A stretch of 34,143 bases of DNA from Mesorhizobium sp. (lineage in GTDB: Bacteria; Pseudomonadota; Alphaproteobacteria; Rhizobiales; Rhizobiaceae), in NCBI RefSeq assembly GCF_004962245.1, contig NZ_SUHQ01000043.1, positions 1 to 34,143 on the forward strand, written 5' to 3'. The notes below the pieces were generated by a model that ran no database searches, had not been told where the DNA came from, and saw nothing but the letters and a program-made list of their open reading frames with translations. Each line of letters opens with the position of its first letter. The stretch's first letter is position 1. This document shows, piece after piece, positions 22,782-29,980 of the stretch. Both the position numbers and the translations under genes were made by a program.

Positions 22782-24407
22782 ATGACCATGGCTCCAGGCG
22801 GCGTGACGCCTTCCTCCACACGCGTCATGAACCTCTCGCATTTCTTGACCCAGGCGGCACGACGCAATCCAGACGACATTGGCTTCGTCTGGCGCGCGCG
22901 GCAGTGGACATGGCGCGAGATGGAGGCGCGCGTCAACGCGATGGCCGCCGCACTGCGCGACGAGTTCGGCGTGACGAAGGGCGACCGAATCCTCGTCCAG
23001 TCGGTCAATTGCAACCAGATGTTCGAATCAATGTTCGCCTGCTTCCGGCTCGGAGCTGTCTGGGTGCCGGCGAACTACCGCCAGTCGCCGGACGAGGTCG
23101 CCTACCTCGCCAAGGCGAGCGGCGCGCGCGGCCTGATCTGCGGCGCCGACTTCCCGGCTCATGCTGCTGCCTGCCGAAAAACAGCCTCCGGAATCCGCTT
23201 CGTCCTGTCGATCGGCGAGGCCGAATTCGGCGATGATTACGACGCCGTCGTCGCGCGTTTTGCCGGCCGGACCGTCCCCAGCGTCGCCGTCGATCGCGAC
23301 GACCCCTGCTGGTTCTTCTTCACCTCCGGCACGACCGGCCGGCCGAAGGCGGCCGTGCTCACGCACGGCCAGATGGGCTTTGTCGTCACCAACCATCTGT
23401 GCGACCTGATGCCCGCCACGACACGCGACGACGCCTCGATCGTGGTGGCCCCGCTTTCGCATGGGGCCGGCATCCACCAACTCGTACAGGTAGCGCATGG
23501 CGCCAAGTCTATCCTCCTGCCAACCGATAAGCTCGATGTGCCGACGGTCTGGGCGCTGGTCGAAAAATGGCGGGTGACCAACGCCTTCACCGTGCCGACC
23601 ATCCTCAAGATGCTCGTGGAGGATGACAGCGTCGACCGGTTCGACCATTCCTCGTTGCGCTATGTCATCTATGCCGGGGCGCCGATGTACCGCGCCGACC
23701 AGAAGCGTGCGCTCGAGAAACTGGGGCCGGTTCTGGTCCAGTATTTCGGCCTGGGCGAAGTCACCGGCAACATCACCGTGCAGCCTCCGGCCTATCACTC
23801 CGTCGAGGACGGCCCGCATGCGCGCATCGGGACCTGCGGCTTCGAGCGCACGGCCATGCAGGTCGAAATCCAGGACGACGCCGGCAATCCGGTCCCGCCG
23901 GGCGAAACCGGAGAAATTTGCGTGATCGGGCCGGCAGTCTTCGCCGGCTACTACGACAACCCGGAAGCCAACGCCGCAGCGTTCCGCAACGGCTGGTTCC
24001 GCACCGGCGACCTCGGCCACATGGCCGAGGACGGTTTCGTCTACATCACCGGCCGCTCGTCCGACATGTATATTTCCGGCGGTTCCAACATCTATCCGCA
24101 CGAGATCGAGGAGAAGATCCTGCTCCATCCCGACATCAGTGAAGCCGCCGTTCTCGGCATCCCCGATCCCGTTTGGGGCGAGGTCGGCATCGCGGTTTGC
24201 GTCGCTCGCGCCGGCGTTGTGCCCGAAACGATTGAGCTTGGGCGCTGGCTGGAGGGCAAACTCGCCCGCTACAAGATGCCCAAGCGCTTCGTGTGGTGGG
24301 AGACGATGCCCAAATCGGCCTATGGCAAGATCGCCAAGAAGCTGATCCGCGAAGAACTGGAGCGCGGCGGAGAGTTGGGCCCGTCCGGGCGCAAGCTCTC
24401 GCCATGA
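22782..24407 (+). CDS. AMP-forming acyl-CoA ligase (ANL superfamily)
   Basis: A 541-residue acid-CoA ligase. Adenylation motifs: FTSGTTGRPKAAVLTH (P-loop, about 180-195), YFGLGEVTGN, GWFRTGDLGHM with Asp410, and the catalytic Lys516 in SAYGKIAKKLI. It activates a carboxylic acid to acyl-AMP and then acyl-CoA. The N-terminal start MNLSHFLTQAARRNPDDIG resembles fatty-acid and aromatic or cyclic acid ligases. Start choice is uncertain: ATG 22782 is taken (GGAG 11 nt upstream), with ATG 22788 and ATG 22827 possible. A longer frame from 22692 would overlap the IclR gene. Downstream, an SDR gene starts 10 bp after the stop. In context it commits the acid imported by the TRAP system to catabolism; the acid's identity cannot be read from the binding pocket by eye. 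Confidence 0.9.
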   Translation: MTMAPGGVTPSSTRVMNLSHFLTQAARRNPDDIGFVWRARQWTWREMEARVNAMAAALRDEFGVTKGDRILVQSVNCNQMFESMFACFRLGAVWVPANYRQSPDEVAYLAKASGARGLICGADFPAHAAACRKTASGIRFVLSIGEAEFGDDYDAVVARFAGRTVPSVAVDRDDPCWFFFTSGTTGRPKAAVLTHGQMGFVVTNHLCDLMPATTRDDASIVVAPLSHGAGIHQLVQVAHGAKSILLPTDKLDVPTVWALVEKWRVTNAFTVPTILKMLVEDDSVDRFDHSSLRYVIYAGAPMYRADQKRALEKLGPVLVQYFGLGEVTGNITVQPPAYHSVEDGPHARIGTCGFERTAMQVEIQDDAGNPVPPGETGEICVIGPAVFAGYYDNPEANAAAFRNGWFRTGDLGHMAEDGFVYITGRSSDMYISGGSNIYPHEIEEKILLHPDISEAAVLGIPDPVWGEVGIAVCVARAGVVPETIELGRWLEGKLARYKMPKRFVWWETMPKSAYGKIAKKLIREELERGGELGPSGRKLSP

Positions 24408-24417
24408 GAAGCAGGCG

Positions 24418-25176
24418 ATGAACAGCAGCCACCAAGCCCGCGCCGTGGCGATCACCGGCGGCGCATCCGGCATCGGCCTTGAGACCGCGCGTCTCCTGAT
24501 CGAGCGCGGCTTCGAGGTCTTCCTCCTCGACCTCGCCGCGGCAACGTTGGGTTCGGCCTGCGCGGATCTCGGCCTGCCCGAGGCACGCGGCATTGTCTGC
24601 AACGTCGTCGACGAAGCGGCTGTCGATGAGGCCATCGGCCGGATCACGGCCGCGCACGTCCTTGCTGCGGTCGTGAATTCTGCCGGCATAGCGATCGACC
24701 TGCCGTCGGTCGAAACCGCAGTCGAGGATTTCCGCCGCATCGTCGACGTGAACCTCACCGGAACGTTCATCGTCTCGCGGGCTGCGGCGCGTTACTGGCT
24801 CGAACGGAAGCTGCCAGGCTCGATTGTCAATATCACCTCGGTTTCGGGTCTTTGCGGCAACAAGGGCCGCAGCGCCTACGGCGCGTCGAAAGGCGGACAG
24901 AATCTGCTCACGCTCGTCATGGCCAACGAGCTCGGCGTCAATGGCATCCGTGTCAACGCCGTCGCACCCGGGCCGGTCGATACGCCATTGACTCAGGCCG
25001 TCCACACCGAGGACGTCCGCCGGCAGTGGCTGGACCGCGTGCCGCAGCGCCGCTACGGCACGCCGCGCGAGATCGCGGGAGCGGTGGCTTTCCTGATTTC
25101 CGACGATGCCAGCTACGTCAACGGCCAGATTCTCGCCGTCGACGGCGGCTTCATCCATGCCGGCCTCGCAGCCTGA
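24418..25176 (+). CDS. FabG-like SDR oxidoreductase
   Basis: A 252-residue classical SDR. TGGASGIG is at 13-20, Asp38 in FLLDLA indicates NAD(H), NSAG is at 87-90, and the catalytic residues are Asn112, Ser141 or 143, Tyr154 and Lys158 (SAYGASKGG). NAVAPGPVDTPL and NGQILAVDGGF are standard C-terminal motifs. Such enzymes interconvert 3-hydroxyacyl and 3-ketoacyl groups or cyclic alcohols and ketones. It follows the CoA ligase by 10 bp and precedes the PPC-like gene by 1 bp, so it is clearly in the same transcription unit. Together with the SDR at 21051 it gives the pathway two potential alcohol-oxidation steps. Confidence 0.87.
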   Translation: MNSSHQARAVAITGGASGIGLETARLLIERGFEVFLLDLAAATLGSACADLGLPEARGIVCNVVDEAAVDEAIGRITAAHVLAAVVNSAGIAIDLPSVETAVEDFRRIVDVNLTGTFIVSRAAARYWLERKLPGSIVNITSVSGLCGNKGRSAYGASKGGQNLLTLVMANELGVNGIRVNAVAPGPVDTPLTQAVHTEDVRRQWLDRVPQRRYGTPREIAGAVAFLISDDASYVNGQILAVDGGFIHAGLAA

Positions 25177-25177
25177 G

Positions 25178-26035
25178 ATGGCTCCGATGCGCAGCATCCG
25201 CCATCCCGGCCCGATGGCGGCGGAACGGTTCACAGCGAAGGCCTGCGCGACAGAGCCGCTGACGTTGCGGCTCGAATCCGGGCGCTCCATCAACGACGCC
25301 GTGGCGCAAGCCTTCGCGGACGCCGGTTTCAGCGGAGGGTATATCCGCCTGCGCAACGCGCGGGTTGACCCAATGCGCTACGTCATCCCGGCCGCATCTC
25401 CCGACGGCACGCATGCCGCGTGGTACAGCGATACAGTCGCGCCCGAGGGCATAACGGTCATCGAGGATGCGGGCCTCGTCGCCGGCCGGCGCGACAACGG
25501 GCCCTTTCTTCATAGCCATGGCATCTGGCGTACCCCAGACGGCGTGCGCCGCATGGGGCATCTCCTGCCGCTCGATTCGCATTTGGCGGAGCCGGTCGAG
25601 GTTACCGCTTGGGGCATCGCAGGCGCGCTGTTCGACGTGCGCGACGACGCCGAGACGAATTTTCGCCTTTTCGTGCCGATCAACGCTCCGGTCATGGGGG
25701 AGCGCCGCGGCCGCCGCGCAGCCATCTGCACGGTAAAGCCCAACGAGGATATCGGCCAGGCGATCGAAGCCGTTTGCCGACGGCACGGCTTTGACCACGC
25801 CTCGATCCAGGGCATCGGCAGCCTGGTCGGCGCGGATTTCGACAACGGCTCGTCCGTCTCCTCCTACGCGACCGAGGTTCTCGTTACGGGCGGCGCCGTC
25901 CGCTCCGGACGTTGCACGCTCGACATCGCGCTGGTCGGCATCGACGGTGCGATAGGCACGGGCCGCCTTCGCCGCGGCGCTAACCCCGTCTGCGTGACGT
26001 TCGAACTGCTGATCGTCGCATCCGATGAGGACTAG
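25178..26035 (+). CDS. Two-domain PPC/DUF296-like protein
   Basis: A 285-residue protein that appears to contain two PPC (plant and prokaryote conserved, DUF296) domains. In the first (about 25-167) I see LESGRSINDAVAQAFADAGF, the metal-site-like HSHG at 112-115 and GH at 127-128, giving His112, His114 and His128 as the usual triad. The second (about 180-282) repeats the pattern KPNEDIGQAIEAVCRRHGF and ASIQGIGSLVGADF but has GTGRLRRGANP where the His residues would be, so its site looks degenerate. Bacterial PPC proteins form trimers of unclear function. ATG 25178 begins 1 bp after the SDR stop; ATG 25187 is possible. It is the last gene of the cluster. The family call is by motif pattern only and could be wrong. 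Confidence 0.6.
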   Translation: MAPMRSIRHPGPMAAERFTAKACATEPLTLRLESGRSINDAVAQAFADAGFSGGYIRLRNARVDPMRYVIPAASPDGTHAAWYSDTVAPEGITVIEDAGLVAGRRDNGPFLHSHGIWRTPDGVRRMGHLLPLDSHLAEPVEVTAWGIAGALFDVRDDAETNFRLFVPINAPVMGERRGRRAAICTVKPNEDIGQAIEAVCRRHGFDHASIQGIGSLVGADFDNGSSVSSYATEVLVTGGAVRSGRCTLDIALVGIDGAIGTGRLRRGANPVCVTFELLIVASDED

Positions 26036-26155
26036 CGTAGGATGCCAACCACCATGCGCCCCGGTTCCTGTCGAACCTTGAGGCGGCTGCCGATCGCGGG
26101 TGGCGCGTTTTGGATGAACCGAATAAGAGCTTCGTCGGCACTGCTGAAATTGGAT

Positions 26156-26580
26156 CTATCCTTGTGCTGCGGCAATCGAAGCGGCAATCGCAGCGATCGA
26201 GCGGAACAAGGCGAGCGGATCGTCCCTGGACGGAACGAAGCCACGCCGTTGCCAGAAGGCAGCGGCTTCGTCGTCAACGGCGTTGACCATCAGTGCGCGA
26301 CCGCCCACGAGCCCGGCCGCAGTTCCGCAGCGCTCAAGAGCGTGTTTGACCAGACCTGTTCCAATCCCGCGACCCACCCAGCCGATGTCGGTTGCAAGTT
26401 GCCCGAGCAGCAGGCACGGCACCGGATCGGGCCGTTGACCGGTGCGGATAGAGCAGCCGCCTCCGCTGCAGCGCGCTTGCCCGATGCTGCTGCAATCGTT
26501 CCCGGAGTATTGATCAGATCCAGCGGATTCGAACACTGCCAGTGGAACAACAATTGCTCCGCACCGTTCAAGCTAAGCAA
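26156..26580 (-). pseudogene. GNAT acetyltransferase remnant (TacT-like)
   Basis: On the minus strand, 26156-26430 encodes the C-terminal half of a GNAT acetyltransferase: PVPCLLLGQLATD, then GWVGRGIGTGLVKHALERC (acetyl-CoA loop), ALMVNAVDDEAAAFWQRRGF and DPLALFRSI. The pattern matches the toxin-type GNATs (TacT/AtaT), which acetylate aminoacyl-tRNA and are paired with RHH (DUF1778) antitoxins. The N-terminal third is missing or scrambled: a plausible preceding piece (PGTIAAASGKRAAAEA) is in another frame at about 26480-26510. No antitoxin gene is present, and the DUF1236 gene starts divergently at 26633. It is probably inactive. Confidence 0.6.
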
Positions 26581-26632
26581 CCCGTCGCGGCAGCAATGAA
26601 GCGCCGTGGTGGAGTTTTTGCTTGGAGGTAAT

Positions 26633-26932
26633 ATGAGAAATCACCTTTCCGCGGCCGCGGCAGGAATCCTTCTGCTCGCTGGCGTCAGCGCCGCCGCCGC
26701 CCAGGACGTTATCATTCAACCCGAACAGGATACTGTGATCCGGGAATACGTAAAAAAGAAACCGATGGCATCCATCAGCCTTCTCGGCGTGGAGGTCAAC
26801 GTCGGCACAGCACTGCCCGAGACAGTCGAGCTCTACGAGGTGCCGGACGTTCAGTACCGCTACGTAATCGTCGATGGCCGAACCGTCTTGGTCGACCCAT
26901 CTACCCGCAAGATTGTGAAGGTCTACGACTGA
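26633..26932 (+). CDS. Secreted DUF1236-domain protein
   Basis: A 99-residue protein with a signal peptide (MRNHLSAAAAGILLLAG up to AAAAQD, cleavage near 24) and a C-terminal DUF1236 motif: YRYVIVDGRTVLVDPSTRK then IVKVYD. DUF1236 proteins are small periplasmic or surface proteins common in Hyphomicrobiales, with no established function. TGGAGG lies 5-6 nt upstream of ATG. A stem-loop terminator follows 20 bp after the stop, so this is a single-gene unit. The upstream 30 bp contain a T-rich stretch but no clear promoter hexamers. Confidence 0.88.
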   Translation: MRNHLSAAAAGILLLAGVSAAAAQDVIIQPEQDTVIREYVKKKPMASISLLGVEVNVGTALPETVELYEVPDVQYRYVIVDGRTVLVDPSTRKIVKVYD

Positions 26933-26952
26933 AACGAACTCTTCAGGCTGAC

Positions 26953-26978
26953 CCCGCCGTGCCGAAAGGTGCGGCGGG
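26953..26978 (+). terminator. Intrinsic terminator of the DUF1236 gene
   Basis: CCCGCCGTGCC pairs with GGTGCGGCGGG (11 bp, two G-U wobbles) around a GAAA tetraloop, followed by CTTCTTGCGTTC. It sits 20 bp after the stop codon. Confidence 0.75.
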
Positions 26979-26984
26979 CTTCTT

Positions 26985-27265
26985 GCGTTCAATTCACAGG
27001 CTCCAACGGGGTATGCTCCACCTGGCATGCCCGATCGCCGCGGCGGGTTGAGGTAGACGGAACAAAGGCGTGGGATGGCAGTTGACTGATTGGCAGCGTG
27101 TAGCAGAGCAGGCTGCGAGATCGGAATGCGCCATCCGGTCGGCCCACACCCTGGGAGCGCGGGGCTCTTTGCATTCAGGGAAACCGAAACAAACAAGTTT
27201 ATTGAATCGTCCTGGGACAAACAAGTTTATTGAATCGTCCTGGGACGAGGATTAAGCGGGACGTC
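26985..27265. other. Intergenic, about 280 bp
   Basis: No supported gene. It contains the 28-bp tandem repeat at 27189-27244. Overlapping short frames on both strands show no domain. Confidence 0.4.
27189..27244 (+). repeat. Perfect 28-bp tandem duplication
   Basis: The unit begins ACAAACAAGTTTATTGAATC and ends GTCCTGGG; it occurs twice back to back (27189-27216 and 27217-27244) without a mismatch. The unit is AT-richer than its surroundings. Two units without spacers do not make a CRISPR array. Confidence 0.9.
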
Positions 27266-27529
27266 TCAGATCCCATACACCAGGGCAATGAAGATCACCG
27301 GTGCAAAGATCAGGAAGATCGCCATTGCTATAATCACGGAAAGGGCCAGGCGTTCTGTTCGCCTGACCATATCAGCGACCTCGTCGTCGCGCGACGAAAC
27401 GAGATCAACCACCGAGAAATCCGTTGGTTTAGGAGTTTGATTGTCGTTTGCGGGGCGCCCTGCGACCTCATGGACGTTCTGTCTGCTCCGGATAATGGTC
27501 ACAGTTCTCTCCGCTGTTAGGGGAGTCAT
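27266..27529 (-). CDS. Small membrane-anchored protein
   Basis: An 87-residue protein with a polar N-terminal two thirds (GRPANDNQTPKPTDFSVVDL, SSRDDEVADMVRRTERL) and one strongly hydrophobic C-terminal segment (LALSVIIAMAIFLIFAPVIF), ending IALVYGI. This is a tail-anchored or single-pass topology. ATG 27529 is chosen because the domain-like part begins soon after; the frame is open to 27613 with alternative starts, and no strong Shine-Dalgarno sequence marks either. I do not recognise a named family, though the composition resembles small conserved membrane proteins of rhizobia. No operon partner is evident. Confidence 0.5.
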   Translation of the reverse strand: MTPLTAERTVTIIRSRQNVHEVAGRPANDNQTPKPTDFSVVDLVSSRDDEVADMVRRTERLALSVIIAMAIFLIFAPVIFIALVYGI

Positions 27530-27769
27530 TTCGGGTGCCCGCTGATCGGGGGCAAACAGCGGGCACCCGGTGAACCACCGATGAAGGGACTTTGCTCGGC
27601 GGCCGAATAGCAATGCCTTGGTAAGGTCTTGGTTGCCGACCCTCAGCCCTCTGGCTATGCCGCAAAGACTTCAGTCTTACCGCATGGCGGACCAAAGCCC
27701 AGCGGCGGAACCGAGTGCTGCCCATCCCGTTTGCCGGCCAATGATCATTCAGCGATGGGGGAGGTAACC

Positions 27770-28096
27770 ATGCCGGGCGGTCCAACCGTTCTTAACTCAG
27801 GCGGGAATGGCTGCGGCACCCTCAGGGGTATCCATTGGTTTCACCGTCCAGTCTATATCGGAACCGACCGATCTGGGCTCACCTACGCATGTACCAACGT
27901 CGAGGGTGCCGCAGCGGACCTCATGAACTGGACCATTCGCGGACCTAAGTGGAGGGAGGCCATCGAGGCGTTCGTCGCTCTCATTAAAGGCGAGCGCACG
28001 CCCGACGATGTAAGGAAGGCCTTCGAGGCCGCTGCCGAGGAGGAGGGGTTGCTACGCTCCTCTAACGAGTGCTCGATGGGAGCCACTGTTCTTTGA
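27770..28096 (+). CDS. DUF982-domain small protein
   Basis: A 108-residue protein. The DUF982 pattern runs from about residue 23 to 95: WFHRPVYIGTDRSGLTYACT, VEGAAADLMNWTIRG, AIEAFVALIKGERTPDDVRK and AFEAAAEEEGLL. DUF982 proteins are short, soluble and largely restricted to Rhizobiales, often in several copies per genome and with no known function. ATG 27770 has a strong Shine-Dalgarno sequence (GGGGGAGG) 5 nt upstream. It diverges from the small membrane protein gene at 27529, with 240 bp between them. Confidence 0.75.
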   Translation: MPGGPTVLNSGGNGCGTLRGIHWFHRPVYIGTDRSGLTYACTNVEGAAADLMNWTIRGPKWREAIEAFVALIKGERTPDDVRKAFEAAAEEEGLLRSSNECSMGATVL

Positions 28097-28280
28097 CCAT
28101 GCGCCTCGGGGCCTAGCGGCACGCGTCGTCGCAGGATTTCAGCGAGGATTGATCCGCCGACAGTGGACGCCGGCAGCGGCCCGACGGCCGCTCAAGGATC
28201 ACGAGAAGCCGCCGGGCCTGACCGGCTGTCGGTTTGGGGTTGCGGTCGCCGGCTGGGCAGTTATAGGCGCTCCATGCGTG

Positions 28281-28297
28281 TTTACTAATTTAGTAAA
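28281..28297 (+). promoter_or_regulatory. Perfect 17-bp AT-rich palindrome
   Basis: TTTACTAA-T-TTAGTAAA stands out in GC-rich DNA. It is the right size for a dimeric repressor such as a MarR- or ArsR-type protein. It lies about 180 bp after the DUF982 stop codon and 56 bp before a short ORF (28353-28547) that has a good Shine-Dalgarno sequence. The cognate regulator is unknown. Confidence 0.5.
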
Positions 28298-28409
28298 ATT
28301 GTCATGTTCTTTAACCATGGCCGTCAAATCGGATGATCCTGGAGGCGACTCCATGGCTAAATGGGTGTGGGTAGCGCGCTCTGTGGTCCGCGAATGCGAG
28401 CAGTATTTT

Positions 28410-28703
28410 TTAGTCTGCGCGATCCATAAGCACTGTCCGTTCGCGCTTCCAAGTCGTGATAGAGTCCTGGTCGACCATGACCAGGTCGCCAATCTTCACG
28501 GTCACCTTGCCGTCTTCATCATCGACGCGCGTGGCGTAGCCAATTAGCTCAACCTTCATGCCGGGCTTTGCCTTTTCTTGGCGCGTCGATGGAGTAGGGA
28601 AACTTGTAGGTCGGAATGCTAACGCTCGCGAGCCGTCCGGAAGTATCTTCAGAATTGTTGCCGTCAGCGTTATTTCATCGCCGATCAGGATATCCCGCGC
28701 CAT
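28410..28703 (-). CDS. Small hypothetical protein, beta-rich
   Basis: A 97-residue protein, MARDILIGDEITLTATILKI onward, with alternating hydrophobic residues suggesting a small beta-barrel: KPGMKVELIGYATRVDD, then KVTVKIGDLVMVDQDSI. This is OB-fold-like in appearance, but no family is recognised. The Shine-Dalgarno sequence is weak. A plus-strand ORF with a better ribosome site (ATG 28353, 64 residues, to 28547) overlaps the 3' end, and both cannot be equally likely. The minus frame is preferred for its protein-like composition and longer span. Confidence 0.5.
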   Translation of the reverse strand: MARDILIGDEITLTATILKILPDGSRALAFRPTSFPTPSTRQEKAKPGMKVELIGYATRVDDEDGKVTVKIGDLVMVDQDSITTWKRERTVLMDRAD

Positions 28704-28811
28704 ATTCTGGTGTGGCTTTGGCTGTCGTCAAGCGGAACATTAGCCGTTCCTAACAGTTTGGTACGGGCAGTGGGCTGTATGAGCCCCCCTCTGTCCACTG
28801 CAGATGCCGGT

Positions 28812-28843
28812 GGGGCCCGCGCTCGGCATGGGGCGCGGGCCTC
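28812..28843. terminator. GC-rich hairpin between the hypothetical gene and the liv operon end
   Basis: GGCCCGCGC (28814-28822) pairs with GCGCGGGCC (28833-28841), and the stem extends by about two pairs at its base. It lies 155 bp downstream of the livM-like stop on the minus strand and has no U-run. It may end the liv transcript. The surrounding 28704-28996 contains no gene. Confidence 0.4.
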
Positions 28844-28996
28844 TCCATGGCGGCTGTAACGGTCACTCAGCCCCTGGTTGACGTCGTTCACGGTGATTGC
28901 TGTGGTCGAACTGGCGTTTTCGCGCAGGACGTTCCAACGCAATGTTCCTCGGCGTCGACCCGTCGATCAATCTGGAATTTCAGTCTCCTGACCTGC

Positions 28997-29980
28997 TCAG
29001 AGCGGTTTCCGGATCCATTTTGCCAGGACGCCAACGATGCCCTCCCGGAACAACAGCACTGCGACAACGAAGATAAGGCCCTGGCCGATCGTGACCCAGT
29101 CGCCAAATGTCGCGAGGTAGTTCTGCATCGTGACGATGACTGCGGCACCGACAATCGGTCCGAACACCGTACCCATGCCGCCCAGGAGCGTCATCAGCAC
29201 GACCTCGCCGGACATGGTCCAGTAGACATCGGTAAGAGACGCCAGCTGGAACACGATCGCCTTGGTTGCGCCGGCGACGCCAGCGAGCGTGGCCGACAGG
29301 ACGAATAAGGCGAGCTTGTAGCGGTTGACCCGATAGCCCAGCGAGATCGCGCGGGGCTCGTTCTCGCGGATCGCCTTCAACACCTGTCCAAACGGCGAAT
29401 GGATGATCCGGTAGATCAGCAATATGCCGGCAAAGAAGATGGCGAGCACGAAGAAATAGAGCACTTCGCTCGAGCGCAGGTCGATCAGCCCGAACAGATA
29501 GCCGCGCGGCACGGCCTGAATGCCGTCCTCGCCGCCGGTAAACGCCGCCTGCAGCGAGAAGAAATAGACCATCTGCGCAAAGGCGAGTGTCACCATGGCG
29601 AAATAGATGCCGTGGCGGCGGATGGCGAGCGAGCCGATGGCGAGACCAAGCACGGCTGCCACCAGCGTGCCCGCGACAATGGCGAGTTCAGGCGTCAAGC
29701 CCCATACCTTTGCCGCATGGGCCGAAACATAGCTCGCCATGCCGAAATAGGCAGCGTGGCCGAAGGACAGGAGCCCGCCAAAGCCGAGCAACAGGTTGAA
29801 GGCGCAGGCAAACAGCGCAAAGCACAGCACCTTCATGACAAAGACCGGATAAAGCAGAAATGGCGCGGCAATGAGGAAGACGAGCAGCGCGGCGAAGATC
29901 GCAAGGTGATGGCGTGGCATGCCCGCGGTGCCAACGGACGTGATGGCCGCCATAGCGATCGGGTTGGTGTCGATTGCCAT
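28997..29980 (-). CDS. livM: Branched-chain amino acid-type ABC permease, LivM-like
   Basis: A 327-residue inner-membrane permease of the BPD_transp_2 family. Typical LivM blocks are present: NLLLGFGGLLSFGHAAYFGM (about 60-79), LAIRRHGIYFAMVTLAFAQM, LKAIRENEPRAISLGYRVNR (cytoplasmic EAA-like loop) and MTLLGGMGTVFGPIVGAAV. About nine spans are seen. Its ATG overlaps the stop of the upstream permease gene (ATGA), marking translational coupling. It is the last gene of the five-gene operon. Liv-type importers also carry amides, urea and aromatic acids, so the ligand need not be an amino acid. The symbol is by family only. Confidence 0.9.
   Translation of the reverse strand: MAIDTNPIAMAAITSVGTAGMPRHHLAIFAALLVFLIAAPFLLYPVFVMKVLCFALFACAFNLLLGFGGLLSFGHAAYFGMASYVSAHAAKVWGLTPELAIVAGTLVAAVLGLAIGSLAIRRHGIYFAMVTLAFAQMVYFFSLQAAFTGGEDGIQAVPRGYLFGLIDLRSSEVLYFFVLAIFFAGILLIYRIIHSPFGQVLKAIRENEPRAISLGYRVNRYKLALFVLSATLAGVAGATKAIVFQLASLTDVYWTMSGEVVLMTLLGGMGTVFGPIVGAAVIVTMQNYLATFGDWVTIGQGLIFVVAVLLFREGIVGVLAKWIRKPL

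Noticed and set aside
23028..24770. Minus-strand frame of 580 codons opposite the acyl-CoA ligase
   Set aside because: It is long only because high-GC codon bias keeps the antisense frame open; the plus strand has all ANL motifs and this frame has none.
26032..26277. Minus-strand frame of 81 codons ending VRQEPGRMVVGILR
   Set aside because: It overlaps the GNAT remnant in another frame, has no ribosome site or recognised domain, and could be part of the same decayed gene.
26985..27188. Possible tRNA or structured RNA in the gap after DUF1236
   Set aside because: I looked for a cloverleaf with T-loop and anticodon stem and found none; no tRNA or rRNA was found anywhere in the window.
27189..27244. 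Possible CRISPR array
   Set aside because: Only two repeat units, directly adjacent with no spacer, and no cas genes in the window.
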